Notes: generated by a model not told the origin, from the sequence alone. DNA of 64,000 nt from Agelas oroides (GCA_949130485.1 OX422191.1:5023754-5087753), one strand, 5' to 3'. Positions 23,262 through 35,124 are shown, counted from the stretch's first letter. Program-made: numbers and translations.

Positions 23262-23545
23262 CTACAGAATATCAGAGAACAAGAGATGACAGGTGGCTCA
23301 ACAAACCTTCTCACTTTGTGTAAGGTATATTTGGTCTCTATACTTCACTACTGAGACACAGTAACAGACACTAGCTGTGTGTCAGTTTCTCAGTTACTGA
23401 AGTAGAGGAGTAGCTACTCCCTGTGTGGTTACTGTCACAGTCACTGGTTGCATCATGATTACAAACACTGTTGCTACATGTGTACACCACGAACCAAAGC
23501 ATCATTACAGACCAACAAAATTAGGACATGAAAGGTTAAACTCAC

Positions 23546-23629
23546 TCTAGCTCCCGAAGGCTCTGGTTCACTTGCAAAGCTTCAGCCAATTCACAAGCTC
23601 CTTCAGCGGTGATCTGGTTACCACTGAGG
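23546..23629 (-). CDS. NLR leucine-rich repeat exon 10
   Basis: An 84 nt LRR exon starting LSGNQITAEGACELAEAL, acceptor CTGCAG, donor GTGAGT, phase 2. Copy B partner of 1325-1408; three residues differ (R/S, R/C and Q/R). Confidence 0.82.
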
Positions 23630-25080
23630 CTGCAGAACAAGAGATAAGAGGTGGTTCAACAAACCTCTTCACTTGTCTCGGTACCTCACTACTGAGACAC
23701 AGTATCACACAGTGCGTGTCAGTTTGTCAGTTAGTGAAGTAGAGGAGTACTCCCTGTGTGGTGAAGACAGAGGGGTCCTGTGCACTCCCACACTCCCACA
23801 GACCTCACACCTTAAAATTGCCAGTGAACAGGGACACTTTTACAAGCCTTTTTTTTCAAGAATTAAACCATCAGGGAAGTCAAGCAAAACAGTGTGAAAC
23901 AAGAAATAGACAAAGGCTCCACGAGGTTATTTAAACCTAGGTGGGTTTCCTGAAGTATTATGTAACATGATTTACACATGTACAGAGGACGCTTACCTGT
24001 CGCATGTTATGTGTACCATCTTTGGTTTTGCTCATTGATAACAAGATGCAGCTCAAGATTTGTCTTAAAATACATCGTTTTCATGGTCGACAATATTGAT
24101 AACCACCCAGGCTTCTATTACTCACTATGCTCTGCCCCTGGAGAGTTTCTGGACTTACCTAATTACTTAGCACGGGGGCTGCAACCTAACCACAGACCTT
24201 ATTCGCCTTGGACTCTGATCCTGGGCAGTGATAATGCTTAGCAATATCCATGACACCAATTGGTGCTTATCGCACTTCGTAAACGAGCACGTGTGATGCC
24301 GATTGGCATCTATCAGGCACAATCCGTCCTCCATTGTCACTTATACAAAATCATGTAAACATATGTGTACGTATATAGCTATCAATGTACATGAAAACAT
24401 AACTTATTATTGTGAACACACCAACCAGAGGTGTACTGGGGATGAGGGAGACACATTAAAATAGAGTCAAACTACCGTAATTATTCTAATACTACATAAA
24501 CATCAATAATTAGGTTGTGACCTTACGTTAGATTGGATTCATTATAAATTCCTGAAATTGAATTTCTTACGTAAAATTAGATCATACGTTGGAAAGAATC
24601 ACAATATGCAAAAACACGGAAGGCCTGCTTTTGCAAGCTAGGTAAGTGCTAGAATTGTGTGCAAAATCACAATAGCTATGTGGAAACGGGAAGGCGTGCT
24701 TTCACAAGCCTACTATGCGCATAGTTTGTTTTTCCTAGAATTCTTTACAGACCTTGTCAAACTCTGTAACTGATGAAGGCAGTATCAAGCATCCTTTTGC
24801 TAGTTTGATGTAGGGTCTGGAGTCCATACTAAGTTACCTAAGTGTATAGGTGTCCTTTCCTTGAATTGCATGCATGCATACCTCGTCGAACTCTGCAACT
24901 GATAAATGCAGTACCAAGCGTTGTTCACCACGTGTAAGTGTACAACTGGCTTTTCCTCCAATTGTGTATATACCTCATCAAACTGTGAGACCGATGAAGG
25001 TTGCACCAAGTCACGGTAGCTAGATACTAAGAAATTAAACAGCTACGCTGCCAAAAAGTGTCATTGGTGGTTAAAGGGTT

Positions 25081-25171
25081 AAACATGAGTATACATGGGT
25101 ATATGCAGGTAGACAGCAGTATACACAGGTATACATGAGTATACATGGGTATACACAGGTATACATAGTGT
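25081..25171. repeat. GTATACATGGGT-type minisatellite, copy B
   Basis: Duplicate of the array at 2815-2908, with nearly the same unit order. Confidence 0.8.
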
Positions 25172-25385
25172 ATAAACTATCACCTAACCCTAACACTAAC
25201 CCAAATCACATGTGAATGTGTATATCATGTATAATGCAATGCAGCATATACTGGGCACACCGTGTATACTGAATGAGACTGTGTGTGCTGAATGGGACTG
25301 CAACTTGAATAGAAATAAGTAATAAAAAAATTGTGTTCACCTGTGTACTGCCTAAGAAGTAGGATATATGAAGGGCTACACTTAC

Positions 25386-25469
25386 TTGAGCTCCTGAAGG
25401 CTCTGGTTCACTCGCAATGCTGTAGCAAGTGTACAAGCTCCTTTGTCGGTAATCTCTTCGCTACTGAGG
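25386..25469 (-). CDS. NLR leucine-rich repeat exon 9
   Basis: An 84 nt LRR exon starting LSSEEITDKGACTLATAL, donor GTAAGT, acceptor CTGTAG, phase 2. Copy B partner of 3117-3200. Confidence 0.82.
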
Positions 25470-25623
25470 CTACAGAAGATCAGACAACAAAAATGAGATG
25501 TGGTTTGGGAAGCCATAAGATGAAAGGCATTCCAAGGGTAATATAACCTGAAGAACCCAATTTGGAGGGAAATATAAGCCAATTGGGAGGGAAATATTGA
25601 TATTTCCCTGAGGTACAAAATCA

Positions 25624-25980
25624 CTAATTCACAAACACAAGCAGTATGCAGTAGCTACCAAAACAGTCAGTCAGTATTCCACATTGGCTACCACAGTTTG
25701 CCTTCCGCTTGAAATGCAACTCCTTACGGTCGACAAACTTTGAAGACCCCTTCTTCTGTTGCAGAATATGCGGTATGGCATGTACGTCACTCAACATCGA
25801 CCCTCTGTGATCGGGAGAAACTTCAGACCACCGAAGCGCATAGCTCTGGGAAGATAGGGCTGTCAACTGTGTTTTCTGATCACAGTGAAGATCGTGAAAG
25901 CCAGTAGTTGAGCCTCTCAAATTTCCAATATTTACGTTATAGTGTTGCTTAGAAACACTTAGCAACCATGATACAAGCAT
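25624..25980 (-). other. Conserved open frame, copy B version
   Basis: A 118-residue frame containing FHDLHCDQKTQLTALSS and FVDRKELHFKRKANC, longer than its copy A equivalent because A is interrupted near 3655. No domain recognised. Possible relic of a transposon-encoded protein. Confidence 0.3.
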
Positions 25981-26409
25981 ATTAGAACATGCCTACTGGC
26001 GGGCTTTTATCGATGGATACACTCAGCACTATTCAATATTTTAAGTGGTGCTCACTGAGAATGTATTGTTGTTCCCGTGCCTGTGCACTGAATATTGGGG
26101 AGGACCTGCTTTTATCGATGAATACACTCAGCACTATTGAATAGTGCTGAGTGTATTCCCGATAAAGCCCTAGTAGGCATGTTCTCGAAAACTGAGGAAC
26201 ATAACTAATTCCTGGTGATGAAACACAATTACTATTCATGAAATCATCACACCCACTGCTGTGACACCATTATGACTAAGGCTTGAATGGAAGAGCTTAC
26301 TGACTTGGGAATTGAATTAACCTAAAAGAGACCATCAGTGTTGGAAAGGTGGTGGTATCCAAGAGGCTTGTAAGCAACACAGATGCAATGAAAGTGCTTC
26401 AAGTTAAAC

Positions 26410-26412
<3 letters not shown>

Positions 26413-26465
<53 letters not shown>

Positions 26466-26466
26466 A
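26413..26466. repeat. (CA)n microsatellite
   Basis: About 24 CA units, longer than the copy A tract at 4531-4585. Confidence 0.9.
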
Positions 26467-26689
26467 AACACTTCAATATGCATTTTCAAATGTTGGTCAC
26501 AAATGGTGAGTGCTGATTAGAAATGTGATCACAAGGGATGCATGCAACCATCGATGCAAGTATGTAGCTAGGGATAATGTTTGCAAGAGCAAGCAGGTCC
26601 TCCCCAATATTCAGTGCACAGGCATGGGAACAACAATACATTCTCGGTGAGCACCACTTAAAACATTGAGCATGAATGGCTGGACTCAC

Positions 26690-26773
26690 TCTAGCTTTTG
26701 ATGGGTCTGGTTCACTTGCAACTTTCTAACCAGTGCAGACAGACGTTCATCTGTGATCACGTTATCACTGAGG
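26690..26773 (-). CDS. NLR leucine-rich repeat exon 8
   Basis: An 84 nt LRR exon starting LSDNVITDERLSALVRKL, acceptor CTGCAG, donor GTGAGT, phase 2. Copy B partner of 4813-4896, with E/D and E/K changes. Confidence 0.82.
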
Positions 26774-27298
26774 CTGCAGGATGTCAGAATAAAGGGAGGT
26801 GGTTCATATTTTCAGAAACATACATTGTATAACCTCATCCAGTTGCCCATGGGCTCAAGCAAGAAAAAACACTTGCATGGAGGGAAGCACTTGAATGATT
26901 TAACTAACTTGTGCAAACTCAGCCCCCTAATCCTAATCTACAAAGTGCTAGCGTATATAGTCAGTCCCATGTTCTCAGATTTCCATGCCACAGGCTAATG
27001 AAAAGTTGAAGCACAGGTGAAGTGATGCAGAGAAGAAAGCCTCGCGTGCAAGACCAAAAAATGAGTGGTGCATATGACCTGCTAAATGTCGTGCTGCAAG
27101 CTAACAGAGTAGTCAGACCTTGAAGCTCGTGCAAAAAGTAGTATCATGTGTGACTAGCTTGTGACCTTGAACAAATACACTAGCTAATACTTCAAATACA
27201 TCACACAATGCAATTCACAAAAATTTGAAAAGGTTGGTGGTTACACAGAGAACCTCACTAAACTACAGAACTGTCAAAATGGGAGGCAGGTGCATGCA

Positions 27299-27770
27299 CA
27301 GGAATGGGTAATTGTTTGTCTACCATAAATTTATGTGAACCATGTCTAGTTTCAAAATTAGCAGACCAATAGGTGCTTGTAATCGTGGGGTGGTTATATT
27401 TATGGGGTGCTAATGAACGGATGTAAATGTTATGGAAAAGTACAATTGTAGGGAAACATACCAGCTATAAATTAGACCTACAGGTTGATCTTACTGTTAT
27501 TTCATGTTCCATGTTCTTAGCTTTTATGGAATCCAAGATACAGAAAAATTCCAGCAAAAGTTAGCCACTGGGCTCGAAAAGCCATATCAACAATTCACTT
27601 CAGTTAAATGCAGTAACGGGTGCCTTTTTAAGTGGGGTGTCTAATTTGCATAGGTGTTTATAAATGCAATTTGGTTGTTGTAATCAAATTAGGTGCCAAT
27701 ATTCACGGGTGCTTATTTTGTGTGGGTGCCTACTATCCTGGGCACCATCAAGGTTTTCGTTGCTTGCAGT
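27299..27770. other. Copy-B-specific segment of about 470 bp
   Basis: Present between GGTGCATGCAC and GCAGTAGGCTAC, which are directly joined in copy A near 5418. No inverted ends or coding capacity identified. Confidence 0.6.
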
Positions 27771-28113
27771 AGGCTACGAGCTTATGCAGGGTCGCCCCAT
27801 TTCACCACTGACAGTGCAACTTACTTTGATGCCTCTGAGTCTTGGTTTAGTATCAACACAACAAGTGCCGCTGATTTCCCATAGTACACGCTCAGTGAAG
27901 CTACCGGTCGTTCTTCCAGAAAGCCACTGCAGTCGTAGGGATTATCGACCTCGAGTGTAACATCACATGGGAGTGTATGCACAAGACTAATTGAATATTC
28001 AAGCAACCGCTCTTCCCCACTTTTGCCTCAAAGTAGTGTGCACAAAGGGGGGTATATTTTTGGGACCTTACGGTATGTACCCCTAAAGAAGACAACTGAA
28101 TGGCTGAACTCAC

Positions 28114-28206
28114 CCGCTTAGCTTAAGCTTCTGAAGGCTCTGGTTCACTTGGACACCTCTTACCAGTGCACACAAACCTATAGCTGAGATGTTGTTGTAC
28201 CTGAGA
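28114..28206 (-). CDS. NLR leucine-rich repeat exon 7, long form
   Basis: A 93 nt exon starting LRYNNISAIGLCALVRGV and ending with the extra KLSG-type residues. Phase 2 on both sides, donor GTGAGT. Copy B partner of 5768-5860 (V/G change). Confidence 0.75.
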
Positions 28207-28345
28207 CTGCAGAAGGTCGGGCAACAAAAAAAGGAGTTGGTCAAACTTCAAAAATGTATTATATACTTCATGCACTTAACACTAATTAGCCCATTAAGCC
28301 CTATAGTGAATATTTTGGTTACATCATACTGTACTGCTGCAGCAC

Positions 28346-28660
28346 AGAAAAGGTTCTGCATCAGCAGAAAGGGTGGGACAGTGGGAGGTGGGTGGGATCA
28401 CCCACAGGGTGCTGTGCACATGGCAGCTGCTAGGCTTGGCTGTAAAAGGGCCATGGTTCGACCAGGTGGGCCAACTCTTGCCCTGGCTGCATGAACAGTT
28501 TTATAAAACACTACTCTCACCTTGTAAGGGGTTCATTTCTGGCAGGGAAGGCTGCTTGGGTTCTGAACGGGTGTTTGCCAACCGAGAATGCTGACTATTG
28601 CATGCTCATTGATGAGTGGGCATGGTTAAGGTCACGAGTCTGCTTATAGTGGCTGAAAGT
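28346..28660. repeat. GGCTTGGCTGTA-core repeat, copy B
   Basis: Duplicate of the repeat at 6000-6330, carried by the segmental duplication. Confidence 0.55.
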
Positions 28661-29399
28661 GCACTAGGGCTCAGTTTTGGAGTCAGAGCTCAGACAGAAA
28701 AGTAGTCTCAAGTGAAAAACAACTTAACTGTTAAAGGGTACAAATGTACTATATAGCTACGTAGCTAAACTTACATTATGTGAGGAAGAATCAAAAATCA
28801 TATTAAGAATTCCTTGTCGGGCCTTGAAACAACACACTGTACACAGTCTCTCTTTACACCAGTTGCCTTTAACATCTGAAGTGGACTTCCGGTACAGTAA
28901 TTATTCTAATACCACATATGATCCAATTTAACGTAAGAAATTCATTTCAAGGAATTTACCACGATTCTGATTCAGTAAGCGGAGTCTTCATTTATTCACT
29001 AATCATAAGATGATGACTGAAGCCAACTTCCAACCTTCGAGGCCTTCCTACCCAGTCTCACAAACAGGTTTCAGAGCTCGACAAAGTACGTACACAATTT
29101 GAGGAAAGGCCAATTGTACACTTACCTAGGTAGCAAAGGGCGCTTGGTACTGCCTTTATTAGTTGCAGAGTTAGACAAGGTCTGTACACGATTCCAGCTA
29201 TACACTTATAAGGCTTGCAAAGCACACTTTTGTGCATTCATGTATTGTGATTCTTATGCAACGTAGGATCTAATTTTAAATAAGAAAATCAATTTCAGGA
29301 ATTTATGATGAATCCAATCTAAAGTCACAACCTAAATATTTTTTAAGCTCAAATAGTATTGGAATAATTACAGTATATCAGCTCTGTACAGTGTGTAGA

Positions 29400-29670
29400 C
29401 AGAGTGGAACAGGTGGAGGTGGGTGGGGTGACAAGGCTGCTGCTGGGCTTGGCCGTAGAAACGCTTTAGGTGGCACTGGGTGGGCCGGTTCTCTCTCCCT
29501 TTATACTTAGACACACTACTTCTCACCATGTAGAGACTCAATTTCTGGTACTAGAAGGCAGTTTGGGATCTGAACCACTGTTTCACTATATAGCCCAAAT
29601 CACAAGTTCTAGTTACAACATTCTTAATGAGTGTAGTTATAGGGTCATGAGTGTGTTCAGGATGGCTGCA
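29400..29670. repeat. GGCTTGGCTGTA-core repeat, second member in copy B
   Basis: Duplicate of 7888-8170. Confidence 0.5.
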
Positions 29671-30116
29671 ACTGACATGAGTTCAGTTTTGAAGTCTAAT
29701 ACTATAGCTGTGAACTTCTCTGAATAAATGCTCCACTGAAAAGGGTGAAATTATTTTAATTTCACACTTACTGATGGAAAAAGTGTGAAAATTGTGTAAT
29801 ACTAATCTGATTGGCAAATGTAAAGTGCTGCCTACGAGGATGTCACAGAAACGTTGTACGGACACATTTTCAATTTTGGGAGGGTAGAAGGCACAGCTCA
29901 CTTCCTCGAACTAGAACATGAACAGCTGGCATGCTTTTCTACCACTACCTGTTGGCAGAACAGTAAAAGTATTGAACGAAGGTGTTCCGTGTCCTTGAAA
30001 GTACAGGTGCTAACTGAATGTTGCAAAAGCGGCCCCGGCACCATATCAAGGTTGCTTGAAAGCTTAGTGCATGCTTTGCTGCAACACCGCTGTGTTCATT
30101 GTGTTTGCATGCAGTA

Positions 30117-30672
30117 CGAGCAAAGTAACCGCACCCCAAGATGCTTATAAGAGGTAATGTTTGCTGGTAGGCCACTGCTACTTAGCTACAATACCTGAAG
30201 TAAGTTTTAGAGATCAGGATTTTGTGCTGCAAATTTACCTGCAGTAGAAAGCCTTAGAATTCAGAGTTTTGTGGTTTCTTAAAAAAAGGTTTACCCTCAA
30301 GGGAGGAGCCAGACATCAGTTTATCAATTGTGAATAGCAAGGCGCGCCTTCACCTCCTTTATACTCACGCGTAATATCAGCCCGAAGCGCAGTAGCGTGC
30401 TCAATACACGCAATGATTTTATACGTAGTATATTGAACGTGTGACGTCACGTAAGCGGAAAAATCGCTGTGAGGGGTGACAGTGGTGTAGCTGGTGAAGA
30501 GTTGTTGGTGTACCAAAGTTTCATTCATGGGGTAAGTGCACCATGCCATTAACGAATATCAACTCAGGTTGGATGTTCAACGCTTCCTCTGGACTGTGTA
30601 TTATATTGGGTTATATTAGTTATATTATATTATTTACGCGGGTCATTTAAGTTGCATCTTGGGGTGTAACTA
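30117..30672. mobile_element. CACCCCAAGATGC-ended insertion in copy B
   Basis: About 555 bp absent from copy A at about 8623. Near the ends are CCGCACCCCAAGATGC and the inverted GCATCTTGGGGTG. The exact target duplication is unclear (2-3 bp). No transposase frame. Confidence 0.6.
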
Positions 30673-31082
30673 ATGTTGAATATTACTATGGGCAAGCACT
30701 GGTATAAGCAGGTGTGAATACGAGGCTAGTGTGTCATCGTACAAAAGGTCGGCACATCCTTTAGGTAGCTTCGGTCCTCAAGGCCTTCGTTTTGATGCTG
30801 TTACAATGCAAGCTGAACACAAATAATAAAGCTATAGTTGGGGCGAGCCTGAGTGAGCCCCACACTAGCGGGACTGCATTGCACAGATGTGTGTGTATAC
30901 GACCATTTGTATCATACTGCGTGGGAAGTTGAAAGAAGCCGCCACGGGGTACAAATCCCATGTACACCATGGCGGCACCTGTGATCCTAGTTGCCGCATA
31001 TGGTACAACTAGGTTGCTAAGCAACAGTCCAGCCCGTTCACATAGCAGAAGCCTCACACCAGACTAATTATGATACAAGCCA

Positions 31083-31690
31083 GCTGTACCATGGCTTCTT
31101 AATGGGTATGGGTTGTACCATCCTCAGGTTAGCCTCGTTCCCAGGCCTACCCCGTTTTTTGTTCTTCGTTCAGTATAATACACGGAGGCGGAAGAGCGCG
31201 AAAAACGGGGAAGGCCTGGGAACACTTATCACGTGAATGACGTCAGGTGGACGCGAGGTGGACGTAGGGGGGGAGGGGTCCGCATTTAAATTCATGAAAT
31301 AACGTACTAGACTTCATCATCGAGCGCTCCGTCGCTAGGCAAGACCCCAGACGTTCACAAGATCGTGAGTACTCCGCTTGACCGGTAAGAAACCCGCTCT
31401 CAGGTTTATTGTGCACGTACTTGTAGTCGGGCACCGCCCCCCCCTACGTCCACCTCGCGTCCACCTGACGTCATTCACGTGATAAGTGTTCCCAGGCCTT
31501 CCCCGTTTTTCGCGCTCTTCTACCTCCGTGTATTATATCGAACGCAAACCGAAGAACAAAAAATGGGGTAGGCCTGGGAACGAGGCTATCCTCAGGTTAT
31601 TGATGTCCTTCCTCGGGCTTCGCCATCGGAAGTACATCATCAACCCTCAGATGGTACAATCCCCATACCATTAAGAAGCCATGGTACAAC
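31083..31690. mobile_element. Outer MITE, GTACCATGGCTTCTTAATGG ends
   Basis: About 40 bp inverted ends, AGCTGTACCATGGCTTCTTA on the left and the inverse on the right, surround the 460 bp element inserted at 31129. This gives a Russian-doll arrangement, and the outer element is older. Confidence 0.75.
31129..31588. mobile_element. TAGCCT-family palindromic element, nested
   Basis: TTAGCCTCGTTCCCAGGCC to GGCCTGGGAACGAGGCTA, between 8 bp repeats TCCTCAGG (31121-31128 and 31589-31596). Inside are long inverted arms including CACGTGAATGACGTCAGGTG and its inverse, around an about 165 bp spacer (31272-31437). No coding frame of note. Confidence 0.85.
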
Positions 31691-32194
31691 TATAACATGT
31701 ACGTGCTTGCTTGCGGCCATATACCGTAAATTTTAAATGCGCGTTTAAATATTTCCCGAAAATTTAAACGTCCTCTTGCACTTGCTTGGCAATGCAGGAC
31801 TACTGCCAGAGTGCAGCGTTGGCAACCGCAGCAGAGACGGCTCAAGTTTAAGGATGCACGGGACCTTACTTCTTGTTTGTCACAGCAGCTACGGACCGAC
31901 CATCAACGGCAGGCTGTTCACCGACCATACAAAATTATACACTAAGGGGGTTGAGATCGCTTCAGAGGTAAGTGTCGTGCATAAACGACACTCATAAATG
32001 CTACCGATTTAGCTCGTCATTTCAGCTGCTTGCTCACGCTCGCCCCCACAATGTTCTACATTTTCTAGTATTAATAAGTGATAGCATGGTTTGCTGTGGT
32101 ATTTTGGATTAACAGCACTCGTAAGGCAGTAAAATGCACTTGGCTGCATTATTTCCTGTTTTACTCGTGCTATTAATCCATATGCTATTACATA

Positions 32195-32810
32195 TACAAA
32201 CAAGACTTAAAAACATTAAAATGTAAAAAGATGTAGGGATGGCATGCCAAAAAGTAGGCAAACAAGGTAGGGATAACGCATGAAAGCAAAGTTCAACATA
32301 TTGGCAAACCCCCATCCCTACATCTTTTTCACACTACAGTTAGTGCATGGGGGTCTTCCTAAAACGTACCACAAGTTCACAACCTTTATTACTGGCAGTT
32401 CATGGCTGTAGCCTCGTTCTCAGGCCACCCTTCCTCCCACATGGCCTGGTAATGAGGCTAGTTGACCTTCTTGGTAGCATTATGTTGTACGGAACCTCTT
32501 CAACAACTTAAGCCGTGAGTTGGAGTAGACTGCAGACATGTGATAGTGTCGTTAAAGTACATGGCATGGTTTTAACCTCGTCCCCAGGCCACATTCCTTC
32601 TCCCACATGTTGGCTCAGGAATGAGGCTAATATAATCTAGCAGCATTGCATCAGCTGTAGTGTGAAAAAGATGTAGGGATGGGGGTGGTTTGCCAATATG
32701 TTGACCTTTGCTTTCATGCGTTATCCTTACCTTGTTTGCCTACTTTTTGGCATGCCATCCCTACATCTTTTTACATTTTTAAGTCTTGTTTCTGTACTTT
32801 TTTTATGTTA
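32195..32810. repeat. Inverted pair of AAAAAGATGTAGGGATGG MITEs
   Basis: Two about 150 bp copies, 32195-32342 and 32652-32810, face each other about 310 bp apart. Each has its own short inverted ends (AAAAAGATGTAGGGATGG and CCATCCCTACATCTTTTT). Between them are two short TAGCCTCGTTCTCAGG-like remnants. Confidence 0.75.
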
Positions 32811-33850
32811 ATCTCAGTTACAGTTAGACCTAAGCCTATTTCAAGTGTAATCACAACACCAGAACTTGAAACGGCATTGACAAGTTTAGTAGTGGTTCCA
32901 GGCATGTATCAAATAATTATGTGTAATATAGCCAGCTAGAACCTGATGAAGGGCCAACCACTCTTCCAACCAAACTTTGTGAAACCAATTTCAGTTGTCA
33001 ATCACATGACAACTGACCAGCTGCAGCACAGAAACTACTATCATACTGACAACTGACCATCCTAGAATAAACTGTGAGTAGGCTATTTTTAGTGTAGCTA
33101 CAAGTAGGCAGTTGAATGCAGCGCCTTACCTACGTAGTGTTAATATGCCTTGCCCAATGCTGGCGGGAGGAAAAGACTGTGACAGCCATGCATACTGTCC
33201 ACTGGCGATTTCACTTGTGTACTACTCTCACTTCCAGACCAATGACTGTGGTCTTTGGTCTGGGAGTGAGACTTCGTGTGTGCATGCGTACACAATTAGA
33301 AAACGACGTCCTAAGCAACGCACAGCAGCCTCAGAGTGTTGTGAATGGCTTTTGTTGACCAAGGTAAATTTGAAGCTATGAAGACGCTGAGTGGTCGTAA
33401 AGCTCCGCGCTGTGATAAGCATCAGTTTCGTGCTAAAATTACGGTGAGTGCTTGAACCGTTTTTGAGTTATTTTGTTTGAACAAAAGTCGTAACGAAGAA
33501 AGAAAGAAGAATAAGAAAAATGACACTTTTGCTAGCGCACACGTTTGTGTTTAGCTGTCTTCCACGTGGTTATTGGCCACTTGTATGAGTCTTACTGATC
33601 ACAAAGGCACTCAAAGAGGAAGCCTGGGCGCTTAAATAAGCTTTTAGCGTGTTTGTGGTTAAGTTATACAGCTTTTGCTTAAGTATTGGATATATTGCAC
33701 GTCAGCGCCATCACTACATAGAGAGTCTACCAACTCTCTGATATAGTTCCAACAGAAATAGTTATATGGTATGTTGATACAGATCCATAGGCTAACAGTA
33801 ACCTCCAGCAAATAAAATGCAGATGTTAATGAAAACATTGCTGCACTCAC
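32811..33850. other. Intron sequence, small hairpin, no gene
   Basis: Within the 5.6 kb intron separating LRR exons 6 and 7. A short hairpin (CTCACTTCCAGACCA with its inverse) lies at about 33226-33272. Overlapping open frames at 33112-33381 show no recognisable protein. Confidence 0.5.
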
Positions 33851-33934
33851 TTGAGCTCCTTAAGGCTTTGGTTCACTTGCAAAGCGCCAGCAAATTTACG
33901 GGCTCCTTCATCTGAGATCTGGTTGTAACTGAGG
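33851..33934 (-). CDS. NLR leucine-rich repeat exon 6
   Basis: An 84 nt exon starting LSYNQISDEGARKFAGAL, acceptor CTGTAG, donor GTGAGT, phase 2. The closest of all repeats to the ribonuclease-inhibitor-type consensus. Confidence 0.87.
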
Positions 33935-34054
33935 CTACAGAATGTCAGAAAACACCAAATAAGAAGTTGAAAGAACTTGGGAGTAAAAAAACAGAGGTCA
34001 ATCATAAATCTCCATGAATGCATATGTGCTGTAATCTTCCCCCTAATAACCAAC

Positions 34055-34138
34055 TTTAGCTCCAGAAGACTCTGGTTGACTTGCAAAGCTCCAGCAAATT
34101 CACGGGCTCCTTCATCTGAGATCTGGTTGTAACTGAGG
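34055..34138 (-). CDS. NLR leucine-rich repeat exon 5
   Basis: An 84 nt exon starting LSYNQISDEGAREFAGAL, acceptor CTACAG. The donor reads GTTGGT, the weakest in the array, so skipping is plausible. Phase 2. Confidence 0.82.
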
Positions 34139-34272
34139 CTGTAGAATGTCAGAAAAAACACATTTAAAGAAGTCAAGTGTACTCAAAAGTAAAAAAAGGA
34201 AGGTCAAACATAAATCTATATAAATGATTCCGCTGTAATCTTTTCCACTCCTCCCCTCTACCCAAAACTTAC

Positions 34273-34356
34273 TTTAGTTCCTGAAGACTCTGGTTCACTT
34301 GCAAAGCTGCAGCAAATTCACGGGCTCCTTCATCTGAGATCTGGTTGTAACTGAGG
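34273..34356 (-). CDS. NLR leucine-rich repeat exon 4
   Basis: An 84 nt exon starting LSYNQISDEGAREFAAAL, acceptor CTACAG, donor GTAAGT, phase 2. Confidence 0.85.
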
Positions 34357-34551
34357 CTGTAGAATGTCAGAAAAAAAAAACAACGTACTCAAAAGTAAAA
34401 AAGGAAGGTGAAACATAAATCTACATAAATGATTGCGCTGTAATCTTCTCCACCCCCCCCCCCCCCCACCCCCCCACCCCCCAACACACACATACACACA
34501 CACCCTCCCCATCAAACATGCCAGCTTGGTAACCGCTTCGGCTGGATCCCT

Positions 34552-34620
34552 GGCAGTAGCTCAGTTGGTTACAGCATGGCAGGCCATTTGCCAGGTCGCG
34601 AGTTCGAGTCCCTCCCTGAG
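34552..34620 (+). repeat. tRNA-derived SINE-like head, copy 1
   Basis: Has a box A-like TAGCTCAGTTGGTTACAGCA and a box B-like AGTTCGAGTCC with a 5 bp anticodon stem (TGGCA/TGCCA). Acceptor and T stems do not pair, so this is not a working tRNA. A T-rich tail follows. Confidence 0.6.
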
Positions 34621-34881
34621 TCACTGTCTTTTTTTCCCCTCTTTATTTTCACTTCTCTATTTCTCACCTTTCTCTCTGACTTTGACTTAGGTTTAAGGTC
34701 TGACCATCAGGTCTGGAGCATGTTAAAAAATCTGAGCCTCTGCACCTCGTGCAGGAAGGTCAAACATAAATCTACATAAATGATTGCGCTGTAATCTTTT
34801 CCACACCCCCCCCCCCCCCCCCCCACACACACACCATCCCCATCAAACATGCCACCTTGGTAACCGCTTCGGCTGGATCCC

Positions 34882-34951
34882 TGGCGGTAGCTCAGTTGGT
34901 TAGAGCATGGCAGGCCATTTGCCAGGTCGCAGGTTCGAGTCCCTCCCTGAG
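34882..34951 (+). repeat. tRNA-derived SINE-like head, copy 2
   Basis: Better preserved: TAGCTCAGTTGGTTAGAGCA (perfect 4 bp D stem) and GGTTCGAGTCC. The anticodon loop lacks the expected T at position 33, and the acceptor stem does not form. Confidence 0.6.
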
Positions 34952-35124
34952 TCACTGTCTTTTTTTTCCCCTCTTTATTTTCTCTTCTCTATTTCTCACC
35001 TTTCTCTCTGACTTTGACTTAGGTTTAAGGTCTGACCGTCATGTCTGGAGCATGTTAAAAAATCTGAGCCTCTGCACCTCGTGCTTCGCGCTCGCCGCAA
35101 CCCCCCCCCCAACCCAAAACTTAC

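Larger units (their letters stand above)
22981..30905. repeat. Segmental duplication, copy B
   Basis: Direct copy of 383-8859 with five LRR exons (23178, 23546, 25386, 26690 and 28114 are their left ends). It lacks the MITE found at 933-1312 in A and so preserves empty sites. Its own insertions are at 27299-27770, a short one near 29003, and 30117-30672. Confidence 0.93.
34408..35090. repeat. Two-copy tandem repeat carrying tRNA-like heads
   Basis: Unit 1 (about 34408-34752) and unit 2 (about 34757-35090) share GGTCAAACATAAATCTACAT, a poly-C tract, the tRNA-like head and a pyrimidine-rich tail ending ATCTGAGCCTCTGCACCTCG. They lie inside the intron between LRR exons 3 and 4. Confidence 0.85.

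Noticed and set aside
34882-34951. Functional tRNA gene
   Set aside because: Box A and box B are good, but the acceptor and T stems do not pair and T33 is missing; followed by a repeat tail.
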